Source: Legionella sp.
GTDB taxonomy: Bacteria; Pseudomonadota; Gammaproteobacteria; Legionellales; Legionellaceae
Assembly (NCBI GenBank): GCA_030158115.1
Contig: JAOATK010000005.1
Coordinates: forward strand, 31,523 to 95,522
Reading direction: 5' to 3'
Length of the DNA stretch: 64,000 bases
Shown: positions 60,087-64,000 of the stretch, piece after piece
Numbering within the stretch: position 1 is the first letter of the stretch
Layout of the letters: every line of letters begins with the position of its first letter
Position numbers and translations under genes: made by a program
The notes under the pieces: generated by a model
The model's database searches: none
Seen by the model: the letters and a program-made list of their open reading frames with translations, nothing else
Told to the model about the DNA's origin: nothing

Positions 60087-60916
60087 TCTGTTGTAGTGCT
60101 ATTGAGATGCCAGTTATACATGTAATTATCAATGCTATTGATATGGTTAAGTTGGCTTTTCAAGGGTTCTTTGGCAAACTGTAATAAATGAATAATGATA
60201 TCTTGTTTTGTTACGCCAAAATCTTCTGCATACCAATCATATAACTTGGAAATAATAAGCCGCCCCTCAATCACATTAACGCCTCTAAGTGAGTTGATAT
60301 AAGTGGACGTTGCATTATTGAGTTGCTCTTCCAGAATAGACCCTTGATATGCTTTGCGGCTTAAATTAGGAGCACCTATACTGGCATTATTTAATGCATA
60401 ATGCGTGCGAGAATCATTCCAAATTGGTCGAATAATACGGTTATTAATGTCATCTAAGGTTAACATAGTATTTTCAATCGTAATTAAATTAGCACCCCAT
60501 GGACCAACACTAAACAATCCTGGTGATATATTGACTTCTTGAATGGTCGTTACTGGATAATAATTAGCTACAGTTTGGACTGTTAATGCATTATAAATGT
60601 TAATCCAATAGGCTAATTGTTCATGACGGTTATAACTGTCAATGTGAATTTTTGACATATTTTTTAAATAAGTTTTTAATAAATGGTGATCAATTTTAGT
60701 CATATGTTGATAATCAACAAGATGAATATTTTCTTCGTTAGTAATCACCCGTCGAGTTAAAAACTCTTGCCAGAGCTGATGAGAAATAGTTTTTTGGGAT
60801 AGGGGATTATTTACGGCCCATTTAGGCCATAAATTTTTATAAATAGAAGCGTGAACGAGACTGGATAGCAGCATCAATAGGATAAAAAAAGAAGTCTGGA
60901 CTCTAGTTTTCAGCAT
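60083..60916 (-). CDS. DUF547 family exported protein
   Basis: 277 residues with signal peptide (SFFILLMLLSSLVHA, cleavage near 24). The DUF547 core is visible (HEQLAYWINIYNALTVQTV, then NISPG and THYALNNASIGAPNLS). In family members known to me the last motif reads ALNCAS-x-x-CP; here both cysteine positions are replaced (Asn and Ala). Role unknown. Four-base overlap with the downstream enzyme and 14-base overlap with recR, so it is translated from the dnaX-recR transcript. Confidence 0.82.
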   Translation of the reverse strand: MLKTRVQTSFFILLMLLSSLVHASIYKNLWPKWAVNNPLSQKTISHQLWQEFLTRRVITNEENIHLVDYQHMTKIDHHLLKTYLKNMSKIHIDSYNRHEQLAYWINIYNALTVQTVANYYPVTTIQEVNISPGLFSVGPWGANLITIENTMLTLDDINNRIIRPIWNDSRTHYALNNASIGAPNLSRKAYQGSILEEQLNNATSTYINSLRGVNVIEGRLIISKLYDWYAEDFGVTKQDIIIHLLQFAKEPLKSQLNHINSIDNYMYNWHLNSTTTE

Positions 60917-61502
60917 GAATCATCGCTCTATTACGAAGAGCATTTCCTATCGTATTTCCATCTAAAAATTCTAGTTCGCCGCCAGAGGGGATGCCATGTG
61001 CTAATTGCGTAATATTAATGGGCTGTTCTCGTAGAAGTTGATGAATAAAATGAATAGTAGTTTGACCTTCAATACTGGGGCTTAAAGCCAGAATAACCTC
61101 TTGAATCTCTTCTTCAATAATGAGCTTTTTAAGTTTAGGCAACCCGATGTCGTCTGGTCCTAATCCATCTAGAGGAGAGATTTTTCCCATCAGAACGAAG
61201 TACTTCCCTTGAAAGGAGTTACTTTGTTCAATAGCACTAACATCTGCAGGGCTTTCTACAACACAAATCACGGATGCATCACGATCTGGGTTCTTACACA
61301 GGGTGCAAAAAGTTTGTTCCGTGTAGTTCCTACAGCGTTGGCAATGATTGATTTGATTCATTGCCTCTTCTAAGCAAGACGCGAGGTGTAAGCCTCGCTG
61401 TCTTTGATGCTGCAGCAAATGAAAAACCATTCGCTGTGCGGATTTAGGTCCTACGCCTGGAAGACAGCGAAGCGCCTCTACCAGGCGATTTAGCATATCC
61501 AT
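60903..61502 (-). CDS. recR: Recombination mediator RecR
   Basis: 199 residues. Helix-hairpin-helix CLPGVGPKSAQR, zinc finger Cys54, 57, 66 and 69, and Toprim domain (ICVVESPADV, EEIQEVILALSPSIEGQ). Works with RecF/RecO to load RecA at gaps. Eight bases after ybaB. Confidence 0.97.
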   Translation of the reverse strand: MDMLNRLVEALRCLPGVGPKSAQRMVFHLLQHQRQRGLHLASCLEEAMNQINHCQRCRNYTEQTFCTLCKNPDRDASVICVVESPADVSAIEQSNSFQGKYFVLMGKISPLDGLGPDDIGLPKLKKLIIEEEIQEVILALSPSIEGQTTIHFIHQLLREQPINITQLAHGIPSGGELEFLDGNTIGNALRNRAMIHAEN

Positions 61503-61510
61503 AATTAGAG

Positions 61511-61846
61511 CTATTCCTTATGGTCGCCCATTAAATCCGTCGGAATATTAAGACCAGCCGTTAATTGGCTAATTTTATCTTTGGATGCTTTTTCTATTTT
61601 ACGAACGGCATCATTCACTGCTGCAGCAACTAGATCTTCTAGCATTTCAACATCTTCTTCCATCATGGTTGGCTTAATTTTAACTTCTGTTACATCATGA
61701 CGTCCGTTCATTTTAACGCAGACCATGCCGCCACCAGACTCACCAGTCACTACTAATTGGCTTAATTGTTGTTGCGCTTCTTGCATACGTTGTTGCATTT
61801 TTTGCGCTTCTTTCATCAAATTACCAAGATTTTGATTCATATCCAT
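61511..61846 (-). CDS. ybaB: YbaB/EbfC nucleoid-associated protein
   Basis: 111 residues; long Gln-rich helix ([18 protein letters not shown]) followed by [23 protein letters not shown]-binding dimer usually encoded between dnaX and recR, as here. Confidence 0.95.
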   Translation of the reverse strand: MDMNQNLGNLMKEAQKMQQRMQEAQQQLSQLVVTGESGGGMVCVKMNGRHDVTEVKIKPTMMEEDVEMLEDLVAAAVNDAVRKIEKASKDKISQLTAGLNIPTDLMGDHKE

Positions 61847-61908
61847 TATTAAGGCCTTATGTGATTAACGTAATTATATTATAGGTTATTTTTCCAAATA
61901 AGTGACAT

Positions 61909-63561
61909 TTAGCTAGTTTGACTCAAAATGTCAACAGCTCCTAGCGGTACAATTGAATTTTTGACCAATTCCGCTGAAAATTCCTGCTGCAGTTGCTGAA
62001 ACATGGGGTCATTTTGTAATGCCGTTTCAGCTAGTTGTTGCTTTTTTTGCGTCGTAAGTTCTTTTTGTTGTGCTGGTGACGAATGAACTATTTGATCACT
62101 ATTTAAGCTAATTTTGACCGCACTTTGATAATGATCTCCCAATGCCGCTTCAATTCGTGTCAATACCGTTGGTGTAAAGAGGGATTGATGTCCCTTTGCC
62201 ACGCGTAAGACAATATCACGTCCTTCTTTGGAAATAAATTCGGCATTTTCAATAGCATTGAGGGCTAAGCCGGTTAATTTAAGATTGGACGTAATATGAG
62301 CCCAATCTAGGCTTGGCGTATCATTTTGAGGTATTAACTCTTCTTTGAGTACAGGGACTGGTTGTTTAGGAGCCGTTACTTCATCCGCTATTTTAGGAAG
62401 TTCATAAGTTGGCGGAGGAGAACATTCTGCAATAGAAGGTATGTCCTGAAGAGCCAATAGGGGAGGTGATGAAATATTTAAGGCTGGTCTAAAGGTTAGC
62501 ATGCGTAATAGCATCATATTAAAACCTATAGCTAACGTAGGAGCTAAGTGGATTTCTTCACGCCCTTTTAGAGCTATTTGATAAAATAATTGCAAGTCTT
62601 CTGCTGAAAATTGTTGAGACAATGTTTTTATTTCAATCGAGGGGGTAATTAATGAATTGTGATCACCAATGCTTTGATAGACTGCCATTTGATGAAGATA
62701 ATTAAGTTGTTCATCCAGTACATACTGAAAGTGTCCGCCCTCGATGCCTATTTGCTGGCTTATTGTCAACAACATAGGCGCATTTTGCGCTTGTAAGGCC
62801 TGTAGTAATTGGATTGCATAATCCTGCTGTGTATATCCTAAAATTGTTTTAACATCACTGGCGCGCAATTGTTTATCACAACTGGTAATCGCCTGATCTA
62901 ATAAGCTTAATCCATCACGCATGCTACCTCGAGCAGCTTGCGCTAAAATATCAACTGCCTGATGTTCAAAGGGTAATTTTTCATCATTTAATATAAGCTG
63001 TAGTTGCTGGCTAATTAAATTTGCTTCTAAATGTTTCAAATGAAACTGCAAGCATCGTGATAAAACAGTAACTGGGAGCTTCTGTGGATCTGTTGTTGCT
63101 AAAATGAATTTTACGTGAGCAGGCGGCTCTTCTAGTGTTTTTAGTAAGGCATTAAAACTATGTTGTGACAACATGTGTACTTCATCGATTAGATAAATCT
63201 TGAATCGACCACTCGTCGGAGCATATTGTACGTTATCAAGTAAATCTCTTGTGTCTTCTACGCGTGTTTTGGATGCACCATCAATTTCAATTAAATCAAT
63301 AAAGCGTCCTTGTTCAATAGCCAGGCAAGCATTACATTGTAGACAGGGTTCCGAGCTAATGCCGGTTTCACAATTAAAAGATTTAGCTAATATACGGGCA
63401 ACACTAGTTTTACCGACACCTCGAGTTCCAGTAAATAGATAGGCATGGTGTAAACGCTGTTGATTTAACGCATTTATTAATGCTTTATTAATATGTTCTT
63501 GGCCAACCAGTTGAGAAAATGTGCGTGGTCGCCATTTACGGGCAAGTGCCAGGTAGCTCAT
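61909..63561 (-). CDS. dnaX: DNA polymerase III subunits gamma and tau
   Basis: 550 residues (E. coli tau 643). Clamp-loader AAA+ domain: Walker A GTRGVGKT at 45-52, zinc module Cys64, 73, 76 and 79, DEVHMLS, and SRCLQFHLK with the arginine finger. The C-terminal part is shorter than in E. coli. A run A AAA AAG in the reading phase of a -1 slippery site occurs at codons 505-507. Confidence 0.96.
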   Translation of the reverse strand: MSYLALARKWRPRTFSQLVGQEHINKALINALNQQRLHHAYLFTGTRGVGKTSVARILAKSFNCETGISSEPCLQCNACLAIEQGRFIDLIEIDGASKTRVEDTRDLLDNVQYAPTSGRFKIYLIDEVHMLSQHSFNALLKTLEEPPAHVKFILATTDPQKLPVTVLSRCLQFHLKHLEANLISQQLQLILNDEKLPFEHQAVDILAQAARGSMRDGLSLLDQAITSCDKQLRASDVKTILGYTQQDYAIQLLQALQAQNAPMLLTISQQIGIEGGHFQYVLDEQLNYLHQMAVYQSIGDHNSLITPSIEIKTLSQQFSAEDLQLFYQIALKGREEIHLAPTLAIGFNMMLLRMLTFRPALNISSPPLLALQDIPSIAECSPPPTYELPKIADEVTAPKQPVPVLKEELIPQNDTPSLDWAHITSNLKLTGLALNAIENAEFISKEGRDIVLRVAKGHQSLFTPTVLTRIEAALGDHYQSAVKISLNSDQIVHSSPAQQKELTTQKKQQLAETALQNDPMFQQLQQEFSAELVKNSIVPLGAVDILSQTS

Positions 63562-63581
63562 ACATGTTTCACAAGTTGGGT

Positions 63582-63691
63582 GGCAGCTCTAAGAGCCACA
63601 CCTCGGCGCTCGAATCAATCGTTACCGCTGCTCCCTTCCGGGCCTGACGGGGTTCACAATCTATCGCCGCGAGGGGACCAATAGAGCCACC
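63582..63691 (-). ncRNA. ffs: Signal recognition particle RNA (4.5S)
   Basis: Minus-strand RNA of about 110 bases. The 5' end GGTGGCTCT pairs with the 3' end AGAGCTGCC. The apical domain-IV core reads GTCAGGCCCGGAAGGGAGCAG with the GGAA tetraloop and the symmetric internal loop that bind Ffh. Exact ends are approximate. Adjacent to dnaX, a frequent gammaproteobacterial arrangement. Confidence 0.93.
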
Positions 63692-64000
63692 ATAGTTGAG
63701 TGCAGAAGATTATCAAAAAAAAGAAGGGATAGCCAGATCTTGTAAAAAAATAAATAAGTAAAATCCGATAGCCTATAAAGTGTCGCTGCAGAAAGGCATA
63801 ATCTATGTTCTTCTAAATAACCGGTTTGTATAGAGAATTTATTGTGACCTGTATTCAGCGTGGCAAAAACCAAAATCGTGATTAATAATTCCAGAGTCAT
63901 TAATATATGTCACTCTTCGGGTAATAAAAACTGAATGCCCATTTTTTTTAAAAAAAGGTAAAAAAGTGTTTGACACGGAAGCTGAAATGAGTAGAATACG
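63692..64000. other. Right-edge intergenic region
   Basis: 309 AT-rich bases upstream of ffs. No convincing gene is seen. It holds a strong outward promoter (next entry) whose product lies beyond the window. Confidence 0.5.
63970..63997 (+). promoter_or_regulatory. Strong sigma-70 promoter leading out of the window
   Basis: TTGACA (63970-63975), 16-base spacer, TAGAAT (63992-63997), preceded by an A-rich stretch like an UP element. Confidence 0.7.

Noticed and set aside
63661..63900. 79-codon minus-strand frame upstream of ffs
   Set aside because: It runs into the SRP RNA gene and has no recognised domain.

Overview
The window reads as a chromosomal segment of a Legionella-type gammaproteobacterium. 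It is AT-rich. The housekeeping proteins are gammaproteobacterial: PepN, RlmE-FtsH-FolP-GlmM-TpiA-SecG, a complete nuoA-N operon, metY-rimP-nusA-infB-rbfA-truB-rpsO-pnp, and dnaX-ybaB-recR next to the SRP RNA gene. Between them lie genes typical of Legionella: a VipD-like patatin, coiled-coil membrane proteins of unknown function, and a POT peptide transporter. Species was not determined. Family assignments come from recognising motifs by eye; no database search was possible.

Layout. 1-9.6 kb: the 5' part of a PrkA-type kinase gene (minus), pepN, a 2H-phosphoesterase-like gene overlapping aroE head to head, a patatin, an unknown membrane/coiled-coil protein, a POT transporter and a small lipoprotein. 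9.7-17.5 kb is accessory: a second membrane/coiled-coil protein, an exported beta-barrel-like protein, an open reading frame derived from a reverse transcriptase but lacking its palm, two secreted proteins, an MNT/HEPN toxin-antitoxin pair and a VipD-like patatin. 17.6-25.5 kb: hda and a CDP-alcohol phosphatidyltransferase (minus), yhbY, then rlmE-ftsH-folP-glmM-tpiA-secG. 25.6-40.4 kb: tRNA-Leu(GAG) and fourteen nuo genes encoding respiratory complex I. 40.4-49.6 kb: an inverted-repeat element holding a GIY-YIG nuclease relic, initiator tRNA, and the translation/RNA-decay cluster from rimP to pnp. 49.7-55 kb: a DprE1/DprE2-like oxidase-reductase pair, folE with a HIT hydrolase, ppa and a CorC/HlyC-type membrane protein. 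55-58 kb: an unknown protein, a degenerate OmpR-type regulator and a divergent unknown gene. 58.1-63.7 kb (minus): ffs, dnaX-ybaB-recR, with a DUF547 protein and a membrane sulfatase-like enzyme attached to the end of the operon. A strong promoter points out of the right edge.

The most distinctive small-scale signal is a dispersed family of short palindromes that begin with GTAG (GTAGCCTGG... and GTAGGTTGGGT... subtypes), found at twelve loci. Most sit in intergenic gaps, but at three places the repeat forms the end of a reading frame, twice supplying the stop codon and once a 12-residue C-terminal tail. One copy lies inside the nuo operon. No REP-associated (RAYT) transposase gene is seen in the window.
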